Made by a program: the position numbers and the translations under genes. 27,014 nt of DNA, taken from assembly GCA_021545665.1 (NCBI GenBank), contig JAJRTX010000105.1:1-27014 (forward strand), written 5' to 3'. Positions 8,030-15,233 of the stretch are shown one piece after another (the first letter of the stretch is position 1; the number at the start of each line of letters is the position of its first letter). Source of the DNA: Zetaproteobacteria bacterium. Lineage in GTDB: Bacteria; Pseudomonadota; Zetaproteobacteria; Mariprofundales; Mariprofundaceae. The notes under the pieces are model-generated. The model did no database searches, was not told the origin of the DNA, and saw only the letters and a program-made list of their open reading frames with translations.

Positions 8030-8893
8030 ATGAAAATTAAATATCAACTGAATCACATTATGGCATTATTTATTATTGCAAGTGGGTTATCCATTACCAA
8101 CGTTGGAACAACTGCTGCAAGTGCATATATGCTATCTGAGGGAACACACAGGTTTACTACCGGTCTTCAGTACAGCACGGCGAATGATTGGTTTAACCAA
8201 AACAGGAATCGTGTACCACAGGGCTGTACTTCACGGGATTTTAACTGGCATAATGCTTACACATACGGTTATTCATACTACTTCAACATCTTTACCGCTG
8301 CTGGTCTAGCCAACTATGCCTGTGGTCTGGGTCCGAAAGTAGCCGGTATTTCTGATGTTAAAATAGGCATTCGTGGCAGGCTTGATCAGTACAGGAATGG
8401 CAGAACCTGGGAACTGGCAGCGCTTATTCCTACAGGTTATGACAATCAAAAAGTAAACCGTCTTGGTTTCGGTCGTTTTGGACTATGGGGCGGAATAGCC
8501 TGGTCATCTCAAAATACAGGATGGGAAGAAAAGAAACCATCTTATTGGGAACTTGGAACAGGCATTACCTGGTGGACAGGTTCGCCGTCCTCGCAATCCA
8601 GAAGCTATGGCAAATACTCGTGGCGCCTGGATAAAGACGGCAATAACCGCATCGTCCTCCAGGGTGTGCTGAAGCTTTCTCTGAGAGATGGCAGGGCGAC
8701 ATTTCCGGTAGCATTCGCAGGATTTCCCAGATTTTCCGGTGACTATGATGTGTTTACTATTTCAGCCAAGTATGCACACAGATTAACAAGAGAGTGGTCA
8801 ATTGCTCCAAAAATTGGAGCATCCGTATGGGGAAGAAATACCAGCGCCAACTATTTTATGGATGTATCAATTACCCGCCAATGGGGAAACTGA
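8030..8893 (+). CDS. Secreted, aromatic-rich protein, probable outer-membrane beta-barrel (cluster gene 5)
   Basis: 287 residues preceded by a strong ribosome site (AAGGGAAGGGG, 8016-8026). Residues 1-32 are a signal peptide (cleavage after ASA). The mature part is full of alternating hydrophobic/polar strands rich in Tyr, Trp and Gly (HRFTTGLQYS, YSYYFNIF, DVKIGIRGRL, TWELAALIP, RFGLWGGIAW, YWELGTGITWW, DVFTISAKYA) and closes with a strand VSITRQWGN, as in small outer-membrane barrels. Two cysteines lie in the N-terminal third. I do not recognise a named family. As the only barrel candidate in the cluster it could be the export pore, or alternatively a structural or anchoring protein. The next gene starts 8 bases downstream. 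Confidence 0.65.
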   Translation: MKIKYQLNHIMALFIIASGLSITNVGTTAASAYMLSEGTHRFTTGLQYSTANDWFNQNRNRVPQGCTSRDFNWHNAYTYGYSYYFNIFTAAGLANYACGLGPKVAGISDVKIGIRGRLDQYRNGRTWELAALIPTGYDNQKVNRLGFGRFGLWGGIAWSSQNTGWEEKKPSYWELGTGITWWTGSPSSQSRSYGKYSWRLDKDGNNRIVLQGVLKLSLRDGRATFPVAFAGFPRFSGDYDVFTISAKYAHRLTREWSIAPKIGASVWGRNTSANYFMDVSITRQWGN

Positions 8894-8900
8894 GGTGGCT

Positions 8901-9659
8901 ATGTTAAAAAACATATTTATTCCTTTCGTAATCTCTGCATGCTCATTATTGATGCCGATTACCGCACAATCTGCTACTGACCTTACATTCAGAGAGAGTC
9001 ACTTCGCCTACTCCCAGGAAGCTCTTGCCAATGCTCAGAAAGCAGTAAAAGTAATAGATATTCATATCTCGATGAACAAGACAAGCGCCAAAGTGCTTTT
9101 TCTTAAGGATCCAAATGACAAATCAAGCTTCCCGGCCGAATTCAGCATTAGTGATGAAAAATTCAAAGGTAGAATAAAATCATTCGGCAGTTCTACCCGC
9201 GCACTGAAAAAGAAATCAATCATTTTGAAAATTAAAGGTGCCAAATGGCAAGGTTATAAAAAGTTATCACTGCGCTCAATGGCTTCAGACGGTTCATTGA
9301 TGCGTGAATGGATGGCATGGGAATTGATGCGCGATATGGGTATGATGGTCCCGGACACTTACTATGTCAGACTGTACATCAATAAAAAATTTATCGGCTA
9401 CTATTTATATATCGAATGGCTGGGTAAACATTTCCTGGAAAAGCGTGGTTACAATGCTTCCACTGAGCTTTATCAACCTGATGACACGACCTATTGTGGC
9501 GATTTCAGACACGGCTCAAAACTTGAACGCTGCTGGATGAAACTTTCGCCACGAGGCGGTGATTATTCCAGCCTGAAAGCACTTGCCAAAAAATCAAGTC
9601 AACACCACCGGAAGATTTCGACCAGTTTATTGCTGATAATTTCGAAGATGATTCCCTAA
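8901..9659 (+). CDS. CotH-kinase-like secreted protein, 5' part of a frameshifted gene (cluster gene 6)
   Basis: The ATG at 8901 with GAGGTGG just upstream (8892-8898) is chosen over earlier in-frame codons, which lie inside the barrel gene. Residues 1-25 are a signal peptide (cleavage near AQSA). The following sequence carries CotH-family features: a KKSIILKIKGAK strand, YKKLSLRSMASDGSLMREW (conserved Asp then Met-Arg-Glu), WELMRDMGM, and YVRLYINKKFIGYYLYIEW. CotH proteins are atypical kinases; the Bacillus member phosphorylates spore-coat proteins. The frame leaves CotH homology at the A6 run 9588-9593 and then adds ~22 unrelated residues before TGA or TAA (stop ends at 9659). Homology resumes in the -1 frame (9593-10855). 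Adding one A would give a continuous protein of ~651 residues. As written, this half lacks the catalytic WDYD motif. Confidence 0.8.
   Translation: MLKNIFIPFVISACSLLMPITAQSATDLTFRESHFAYSQEALANAQKAVKVIDIHISMNKTSAKVLFLKDPNDKSSFPAEFSISDEKFKGRIKSFGSSTRALKKKSIILKIKGAKWQGYKKLSLRSMASDGSLMREWMAWELMRDMGMMVPDTYYVRLYINKKFIGYYLYIEWLGKHFLEKRGYNASTELYQPDDTTYCGDFRHGSKLERCWMKLSPRGGDYSSLKALAKKSSQHHRKISTSLLLIISKMIP
9588..9593 (+). other. A6 frameshift site splitting the CotH-kinase-like gene
   Basis: The upstream frame reads Ala-Lys-Lys and then loses homology. The downstream frame reads Ile-Lys-Ser-Thr-Pro-Pro-Glu-Asp from 9593. A seventh A would join them exactly, so this looks like a single-base deletion in a homopolymer. 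A -1 ribosomal slip on C-AAA-AAA would also restore the frame, but the heptamer is imperfect and I see no clear stimulatory hairpin or nearby Shine-Dalgarno-like element. Confidence 0.8.
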
Positions 9660-10855
9660 CCAACTGGATAACTGCCAATACACTGGTCAGTCAGGGAGAC
9701 ACCTATAATAAGAACTATTTCTTAATTAAATCAGGAAAAACTGGCAAGTGGAAGGTAATCCCCTGGGATTACGATCTTACCTTCGGGCAGTCATTCGATA
9801 TGTTTGTGAAATTTCCGGAGACTATCTTTAACGAACGCTTCCAGTATTACTACACACCGGACCAAGGCGTCTTTAATCCGATGAAAGCCAAAACACTGTT
9901 GAATAAAACATTAAAAAACAAGTTTTATACAAAATTGAAACATCTGATTGGAAAAGATAAAAACGGGCCGGAAAAAACTTATGGCTGGTTCTCACCAACA
10001 GTGATGAACGCACGCATTGAAAATCTGGCAAGGGTGCTTGAAGCCGGTCAGCTTAAACAGCTATATGGCGCACGTTCTCCTGAGTCTTTTATTGAACAAT
10101 ATGACGCCGTGGCTCACTATAGTATAGTAAGACCATTCTTCCTTGAAGCCAACCTGTTCAGCACCTTCGAGTGGACATACAAACATACAGATCAAATGAA
10201 AGAATATATAGCTTATACACAGGGAGAGGATATTTTCCCAGGTTATAGTAAAAAAGCGAAAAAGACCGATATTATTAAGCTTGCCAAAGCCAAAAAAGAA
10301 ATTGAAGTGGCGGGAGAACCAAGAAAAGCTCTGGAAAGGCACGAGTTTATGGCAAAACTACTTGAAAAACCCTTTTCCGGCAGAGCGGCATCTGCAGATT
10401 TCGGTGCATCGCTGATCGTGTATGATCCGGGCTGGGGCTATCTGCTGGCAAAGTTAGATTTCATGAAGCCGTTCCAGATTACGGATTTTCAGGCTGAGGC
10501 CGAAGCATTCAGGCCTCCGATGTACATGCTGAAAGGAGAAAATCCGGAACAGTGTATCCAAAGATCATGGCTGCTATTCACGAGAATTCCTTCCCTCAAT
10601 ATGAAAGCAAACGTTACCTTGGAATACTTTGACGAGCATACACAAAGAAGCGAGTTGGCAGGCATAAAGAATGAACATCTGATAAACCTGTGGGTGAATG
10701 CAGGTGAAACATGGCAGCCATTGGTTACAGAAGTGAATGCCAAGGCAAACACATTGACCGTAAGGAACTTCCAGCTACATGCTGGAAGAATTTACCGTTT
10801 CATTGCCTGTTCTTCAAAAGAGCCAAAAGTATGGAGCCGACCTGTAAGTAGATAA
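9593..10855 (+). CDS. CotH-kinase-like protein, 3' part of the frameshifted gene
   Basis: The open frame contains the rest of the CotH domain: DFDQFIADNFEDDS, NWITANTLVSQGDTYNKNYF and the signature KVIPWDYDLTFG, with the metal/catalytic Asp residues expected in CotH kinases. About 350 more residues follow with a long helical region and a beta-rich C-terminal domain. It has no credible start of its own: the first ATG, at 9800, lies just after the catalytic motif, so a protein begun there would be dead. It is therefore best read as the second half of the gene starting at 8901. The only stop is TAA at 10853-10855. The lack of further frameshifts or stops over 1.2 kb suggests the lesion is recent, a sequence error, or bypassed during expression. 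Confidence 0.75.
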   Translation: MKSTPPEDFDQFIADNFEDDSLTNWITANTLVSQGDTYNKNYFLIKSGKTGKWKVIPWDYDLTFGQSFDMFVKFPETIFNERFQYYYTPDQGVFNPMKAKTLLNKTLKNKFYTKLKHLIGKDKNGPEKTYGWFSPTVMNARIENLARVLEAGQLKQLYGARSPESFIEQYDAVAHYSIVRPFFLEANLFSTFEWTYKHTDQMKEYIAYTQGEDIFPGYSKKAKKTDIIKLAKAKKEIEVAGEPRKALERHEFMAKLLEKPFSGRAASADFGASLIVYDPGWGYLLAKLDFMKPFQITDFQAEAEAFRPPMYMLKGENPEQCIQRSWLLFTRIPSLNMKANVTLEYFDEHTQRSELAGIKNEHLINLWVNAGETWQPLVTEVNAKANTLTVRNFQLHAGRIYRFIACSSKEPKVWSRPVSR

Positions 10856-10905
10856 TCCACTTAACATGAAACAATCCATACGCATTAGGGTTCTGCAGGA
10901 ACAAT

Positions 10906-11238
10906 ATGACGACTGAATGCCTGTTTTGTAAAATTGCTGCCGGCATAATTTCATCTGATAAAGTCTATGAAGATGATGATGTGTTCGCATTCAGGGATAT
11001 TAATCCCAAGGCTCCGACCCATGTTCTGGTGATTCTCAAGAAACATATATCCACCCTGAGTGATGTCAGCAATCCTGCCCTGCTTGGCATACTGATGAGT
11101 CGTGTTCAGTATATTGCTGATGAAGTACTGAACCTGAAAGCCGGATACCGCATCATCACCAATGTTCGCGCAGGAGGTGGACAGATCATATTCCATCTAC
11201 ATGTACATATTCTTGGTGGTAAAAAACTACCATTTTGA
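10906..11238 (+). CDS. HIT family nucleotide-binding protein (HinT-like)
   Basis: 110 residues. HIT proteins hydrolyse AMP-lysine/phosphoramidate and related nucleotides. The histidine triad HLHVH is present in GGGQIIFHLHVHILGG, together with the N-terminal CLFCKI pair, DINPKAPTHVLVI and the ITNVR strand, in the usual order. The C-terminus stops at GGKKLPF, slightly shorter than E. coli HinT. A weak ribosome site (CAGGA) lies 5-9 bases upstream of the ATG. The stop overlaps the TTG start of the next gene (11235-11238), so the two are translationally coupled. It follows the CotH-like gene by 50 bases with no visible terminator between them, so read-through from the polysaccharide cluster is possible. 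Confidence 0.92.
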   Translation: MTTECLFCKIAAGIISSDKVYEDDDVFAFRDINPKAPTHVLVILKKHISTLSDVSNPALLGILMSRVQYIADEVLNLKAGYRIITNVRAGGGQIIFHLHVHILGGKKLPF

Positions 11239-11750
11239 GCAGCCGCAATAAACGTTCCCGCTCCAGACTCACAGGTCTGCATAAAAATCTGGCTAAAATC
11301 CTCGGCGAGGAGTCACTTGACCAACTGATCGGTATATCCCGTCTGCGCAATGCCTGGCCTGACATTGTGGGCAGCATGATGGCATCACGCACTGAGCCGA
11401 TTCAAATCGAACACCTGACCGATGGCGGATTCTGCCTGTGGGTTGGCGTAGATCACTCCATTATGGCACAACAAATCCGCTTTTTGCGTGATGATATCCG
11501 CAAAGCCTGCTACAAACATGCCCGCATAAGCAAGCTGCATAAAATCCGCTCGCGCATGATGCCGGAGGCAGGCATCAAAACAGAAAAAAGATCAGCCAAA
11601 CCCAGACCCCTGCCCTTTCGAAGCAAGAGGAAACTTGCACTTGAACTTGCCAGCATTAAGGATCGCGCCCTGCGTAAAGCAGCCTTTCAGGCCAGACTGG
11701 CACAACTGGCTTATGAGATGGCACCCGATGAAAAAGAGGTTAATCAATGA
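11235..11750 (+). CDS. DUF721 / DciA-like protein
   Basis: 171 residues starting at TTG (11235), which overlaps the HIT stop; no nearby ATG fits. The N-terminal two thirds match DUF721: LAKILGE, LRNAWPDIVGSMMASRTEPIQI (the conserved W..IVG..A..T.P core), LWVGVDHSIMAQQIRFLRDDI. DciA proteins of this family load or support the replicative helicase in bacteria that lack DnaC, which most do. Members vary and this one is not proven to be the helicase loader. The C-terminal ~60 residues are basic (KRSAKPR, FRSKRKLA) and helical, as expected for DNA binding. It overlaps the Tim44-like gene by ATGA at 11747-11750. Confidence 0.75.
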   Translation: MSSRNKRSRSRLTGLHKNLAKILGEESLDQLIGISRLRNAWPDIVGSMMASRTEPIQIEHLTDGGFCLWVGVDHSIMAQQIRFLRDDIRKACYKHARISKLHKIRSRMMPEAGIKTEKRSAKPRPLPFRSKRKLALELASIKDRALRKAAFQARLAQLAYEMAPDEKEVNQ

Positions 11751-12598
11751 AAAATCTATTCATAGTGACAATTTTGACTGCATTCTGCTTTTCAATGACG
11801 GGTATCGTGAGCGATGCCGATGCACGCCGTTTCGGTGGTGGCATGAGCTTTGGCAAGCAGCGTTTCAAACAATCTGCCCCAAGAATGCAACGCCATGCTA
11901 CACCGCAGAAATCCACCGCTGCAGGTCAGCGAGGTTCAGCAAGAACCGGCATGATGGGCATGATCGGTGGCCTTGCACTGGGCGGAATGCTCGGAGCAAT
12001 GTTCTTCGGTGGCGCATTTGAAGGTATCAACTTCTTCGATATCCTGATTATTGGTGGCGGGCTTATGTTGCTGTTCTGGTTCATGCGTAGAAAAACTCAA
12101 CCCATGGCCTATGCCAATCAGCATGGGCATTCCTCTCAACCTCATAGCAATGCCGATGCGGATATTTATTCGCAGGGTGAACAGGTAACAGGTGGCAAAA
12201 TGTTGCGCCCTGAGATCAATGATAAGCATTTCCTCAGTGCTGCACGTGATATTTATATGCGCATGCAAAAAGCCTGGGATTCGGACGATATCGAAGATAT
12301 CCGTGAATTCTGCACAGCAGAGATTGCCGACCGTATTTCCCGCGATATGCAGACAACAGAAAAAAATCACACAGAAGTTGCCACACTCAATGCAGAAATT
12401 GCCGACAGCTGGATTGAATCAGACCTGGAATGGGTCGCCGTAAACTACACAGCCATGCTGCGTGAACAGGCACTCGACAATAATGGTAACTCCATTGAAG
12501 ATAAAACCACTGAAGTCAATGAGATATGGATTTTCCAGCATAATCCAAAATCAGATGACCCAACCTGGTACCTGGCAGGCATCCAGCAAGTCAACTAA
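11747..12598 (+). CDS. Tim44-like domain membrane protein
   Basis: 283 residues. The N-terminal hydrophobic segment (~3-25) ends in DADARRFGGG, the usual signal-peptide-like start of bacterial Tim44-like proteins. A Gly/Arg/Gln linker follows, then Gly-rich membrane helices (MIGGLALGGMLGAMFFGG and FFDILIIGGGLMLLFWFMRRK, ~70-125). The C-terminal ~130 residues form the Tim44-like domain (FLSAARDIYMRMQKAWDSDDI ... EIWIFQHNP ... WYLAGIQQV), a cystatin-like fold of unknown bacterial role; the mitochondrial relative belongs to the protein import motor. It is translationally coupled to the DUF721 gene and ends just before a bidirectional terminator. Confidence 0.85.
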   Translation: MKNLFIVTILTAFCFSMTGIVSDADARRFGGGMSFGKQRFKQSAPRMQRHATPQKSTAAGQRGSARTGMMGMIGGLALGGMLGAMFFGGAFEGINFFDILIIGGGLMLLFWFMRRKTQPMAYANQHGHSSQPHSNADADIYSQGEQVTGGKMLRPEINDKHFLSAARDIYMRMQKAWDSDDIEDIREFCTAEIADRISRDMQTTEKNHTEVATLNAEIADSWIESDLEWVAVNYTAMLREQALDNNGNSIEDKTTEVNEIWIFQHNPKSDDPTWYLAGIQQVN

Positions 12599-12620
12599 TC
12601 ACGATACCTTGAATAAACAA

Positions 12621-12656
12621 AAAGGCTGGCCAAGTTTTCTTCGCCAGCCTTATTTA
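12621..12656. terminator. Bidirectional rho-independent terminator
   Basis: A perfect 9-bp stem, AAGGCTGGC (12622-12630) with GCCAGCCTT (12643-12651), encloses a 12-base loop. The plus strand continues TATTTAATG. The minus strand continues with a run of five T followed by GTTTATT. It lies between the convergent Tim44-like and FRG genes, so it can serve both. Confidence 0.85.
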
Positions 12657-12695
12657 ATGAAATTGTTTATCCATTTTTTAACAATTAAGCATTAG

Positions 12696-13829
12696 TTATT
12701 TAGAAAAGTGTCTCACTGCTAACTGCTTACAAAATCCATCTAAATCAGGAAACATTGAACCCCATGTTATGCCCATTAAGCTTAGCTCTCGCATGGCGAT
12801 TTCTCTGTCAGAAGCAGGTATAGCTATTGCTTGCAAATATTCCCCTTGAGTTGTTTCGTTCGAAGCTATGATTCCTTCGATATCATTAACATTGCTATAC
12901 ATAGTTATTGATTGTTGTGGAAGAGCCCTAGAGTTACCAAGTATTGGAAGCATCATAGTCCGAACAACCATATTTGGTGCTCGAATTTGAGCTGTTCTGC
13001 CAGCCATTTCAGCCCATTTTCGTTCGTTAAACGAAAAGATGCTTATTGATCTATCAAGCTTTTGTTTGCTTTTGTCTTCAAACGCAAAAAATGCAGCTAC
13101 GTAAGGGCTTTTCGTCCAATCAAGAAGCGGCGTTGGATACCCATGATGCTGTGCAAGATTAAGCAAAGCACTTAGGTGGCGATCATCATTGATATTATAT
13201 ATATGATCCGAAATAGCATTTATATGCTGTTCAACTTCAGGAAGATTGACATCAAGATAAGAGAGTAGATCGGCAAAACCTGTTCTGTGATATGATGTTT
13301 GGAGTCGCCAGCGCCTAGCTTGGCCCCGGTAAGTAAGACCATCTTCTTGAGCCAACGCATATTCTTTAAATTCATCCCAGCTCATTTTTTTATGGGGTAT
13401 TTTTGAGCCTCCCAACCTTTCCTTAGTAAGTTTAACTTTATCAACTCGCGCATCAACTGTCGGGTATTCTGAAATCCATTCTATATTTAATTCGTAATGA
13501 CCTTCTTGCTTTCCTTTAAACATTGTACGAACGTGCAATTCAAAACTTGTTCTTTCTTGAATTTTTTTTAGTTCTTCTTCGCTAAATATCTCTCCATATT
13601 GTTTGTGTATAGTAGGTAGGTATAGTTCCCCTTCAATCTCATTCTCCCCTATTAAATTGGCAGTGAAATACGACCAAGTCCAATAAGACATAGATTGACC
13701 ATCAAGTAAAACTGTCTCAAAAACTGATACCCGACCATCGAGCGAGTTCTGTAATAAGTTAATATTTACAAGGACAGAAGATCCAGATTCAGATATTCCT
13801 CTCCATTGGCCGATCAATGACGTTCTCAT
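12696..13829 (-). CDS. FRG-domain protein
   Basis: 377 residues. The N-terminal ~140 residues are beta-rich (QWRGISESGSSVLVNINLL ... GRVSVFETV) and unplaced. The FRG domain, named for its Phe-Arg-Gly core, spans ~150-290 with LTYRGQARRW (165-174) and LAQHHGYPTPLLDWTKSP (225-242), then AAFFAF. Its biochemical function is not established; FRG proteins are often found in defence or mobile contexts. The gene is visibly richer in A/T than its neighbours and stands alone in reverse orientation between two housekeeping blocks, suggesting acquisition. The ribosome site is weak (GAAAG). No toxin partner, transposase or second gene is next to it. Confidence 0.85.
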   Translation of the reverse strand: MRTSLIGQWRGISESGSSVLVNINLLQNSLDGRVSVFETVLLDGQSMSYWTWSYFTANLIGENEIEGELYLPTIHKQYGEIFSEEELKKIQERTSFELHVRTMFKGKQEGHYELNIEWISEYPTVDARVDKVKLTKERLGGSKIPHKKMSWDEFKEYALAQEDGLTYRGQARRWRLQTSYHRTGFADLLSYLDVNLPEVEQHINAISDHIYNINDDRHLSALLNLAQHHGYPTPLLDWTKSPYVAAFFAFEDKSKQKLDRSISIFSFNERKWAEMAGRTAQIRAPNMVVRTMMLPILGNSRALPQQSITMYSNVNDIEGIIASNETTQGEYLQAIAIPASDREIAMRELSLMGITWGSMFPDLDGFCKQLAVRHFSK

Positions 13830-14004
13830 TATTTATTCTTTCGTTCATTCATATTTTACCGCCTATTTGGCTTGTTCCCATAAACGTAGCAGAAACAAAA
13901 TAGCTTCGCCAAATCATATGCCTGAATGTCAGCTCTATAGCCATAATCTGCCGCTCACCAATATCCAACTTGGGGCAAAGCAGCAACTAGTTCCTGATTA
14001 TAGA

Positions 14005-14967
14005 CTACCCTTGAAGTAGCTGCATCCAGTTATCTGGCCAGGGGGCTTTTAGTTCGAGGGGTTTGTTCGTAACCGGGTGGTTAAAGCGTAATCGCCAGGC
14101 GTGGAGCATGAGGCCCCTGCCCCCCAATGATTTGTATGCGGATAGCTCATCCTTCCCGGCATATTTATTGTCGCCGAGGATGGGGTGGCCTTCGTTCTGG
14201 AGTTGGACGCGTAATTGATGCGTGCGACCGCTGTGCGGTTTTAATGCCAGCATGGCATAGTCGAAGTTATTTTTCTGGTATTCGATCATCACCTGAAAAT
14301 CGGTAATCGCTTCCTTGCCCAGTTCAGAATCTACGACCATGCGTTCGCCGCCGCGTACGATTCCTTTGACAAGATTCGACTGCATACGTCCGGCATGGGC
14401 AAAGGGATGACCGGCAATAAGGGCAAAGTAGGTTTTCTGCATATCGCGTTCCCGAAACGACTCGGTGAGTCTTCTCAAAGCTTCTAGGTTTTTGGCCATT
14501 AGCAACACGCCCGAAGTGTCACGATCCAGCCTGTGAGCGAGCCTGAGGTCTGGAAGCCCCCTCACCTCTTTCAGTGCTTCAATCAGGCCTGCATCGTGGC
14601 CTGAGCCGCCGTGTACAACCATTCCAGCCGGTTTATTGACAACCAGCAACCATTTATCCTCGAACAATACGGATAACCGCTCTGTAGACCGCAGTAATGA
14701 CATTGGAATGCTTTCATTCTCATTCACCTCAGGCTGACGCAAACTAAGCGGCAAAAATACTTCATCACCAATTCGCACTCGAGACTCGGGTCTGCATCGT
14801 TTTTTATTCACCCGCACATTACCCTTGCGAATCAGGCGCAGAATCAGGGAGCGTCTGGAGCTACCCAGACGGCGTATTAAAACGCGATCCAAACGGCTGC
14901 CTTCCTCATTGTTGTCAATGTATAATTTATCGTTTTCACGCTCAAGCCTTGCCAAACCACTCTCCAA
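14005..14967 (-). CDS. rluC: 23S rRNA pseudouridine synthase RluC
   Basis: 320 residues. It isomerises specific uridines of 23S rRNA (E. coli RluC: 955, 2504, 2580). An N-terminal S4 RNA-binding domain (~22-75, SRLDRVLIRRLGSSRRSL) is followed by the RluA-family catalytic domain with NKPAGMVVHGG and HRLDRDTSG, catalytic Asp148, then GRTHQLRVQL and GDNKYAG. I chose the TTG at 14967, with GGAAG eight bases upstream. The start is somewhat uncertain because no ATG precedes the S4 domain. RluC is preferred over other RluA-family members because it is divergent from rne, the arrangement known in gammaproteobacteria. Confidence 0.88.
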   Translation of the reverse strand: MESGLARLERENDKLYIDNNEEGSRLDRVLIRRLGSSRRSLILRLIRKGNVRVNKKRCRPESRVRIGDEVFLPLSLRQPEVNENESIPMSLLRSTERLSVLFEDKWLLVVNKPAGMVVHGGSGHDAGLIEALKEVRGLPDLRLAHRLDRDTSGVLLMAKNLEALRRLTESFRERDMQKTYFALIAGHPFAHAGRMQSNLVKGIVRGGERMVVDSELGKEAITDFQVMIEYQKNNFDYAMLALKPHSGRTHQLRVQLQNEGHPILGDNKYAGKDELSAYKSLGGRGLMLHAWRLRFNHPVTNKPLELKAPWPDNWMQLLQG

Positions 14968-15032
14968 ACCTATAGCTTCCAGAACATGTGCAGCGAGTTC
15001 CGTGTTGTCTGTATCATAATGTAACGCTAACC

Positions 15033-15051
15033 CACTATGCCAAGCATAGTG
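15033..15051. promoter_or_regulatory. Perfect 8-bp hairpin in the rluC upstream region
   Basis: CACTATGC (15033-15040), loop CAA, GCATAGTG (15044-15051), followed on the plus strand by TTTT. It is half A/T and the T tract is short, so it could be a weak terminator, a regulator-binding palindrome or a leader hairpin of rluC. On the minus strand its loop and right arm contain TTGGCA, a possible -35 with poor -10 partners. Confidence 0.45.
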
Positions 15052-15156
15052 TTTTGAGGCCGGGAATCCCAGCTTCCGCCCGGATGGGTAGAGGCAGGGA
15101 ATTTGGAATGTTCCGAAGACATGGTAATGAAGCGATTTTTACGATTATGATTTATA

Positions 15157-15185
15157 TCCACACGTTGAGCCTGCATAAATAAAAT
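15157..15185 (+). promoter_or_regulatory. Candidate rne promoter
   Basis: TCCACA (15157-15162) and TAAAAT (15180-15185) with a 17-base spacer. Transcription from about 15192 would give a ~210-base leader beginning just before the 15204 hairpin. The -35 is only a 4-of-6 match and other weak hexamers occur nearby (TATGAT at 15146-15151 without a -35). Confidence 0.3.
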
Positions 15186-15203
15186 GCGTTTAAAGACTTA
15201 CAA

Positions 15204-15233
15204 ACTGCATTCCACCTGAAACCGGAATGCAGT
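15204..15233 (+). promoter_or_regulatory. Perfect 10-bp stem-loop in the rne leader
   Basis: ACTGCATTCC (15204-15213) pairs with GGAATGCAGT (15224-15233) around a ten-base loop ACCTGAAACC. No T tract follows, so it is not a terminator. It is a good candidate for an RNase E autoregulatory leader hairpin, by analogy with the structured rne leader of E. coli. Confidence 0.55.

Noticed and set aside
9587..9593. C-AAA-AAA as a programmed -1 frameshift site
   Set aside because: The P-site codon cannot re-pair well after slipping, and no stimulatory hairpin or properly spaced Shine-Dalgarno-like element is visible. Kept only as a lesser alternative to error or mutation.
9800..10855. Independent gene starting at ATG 9800
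   Set aside because: CotH homology and an open frame extend upstream to the A6 run, and a start there would lose the WDYD catalytic motif.
11936..12370. 144-codon open frame on the minus strand
   Set aside because: It lies fully opposite the Tim44-like gene, has His/Cys-rich shadow composition and no family resemblance.
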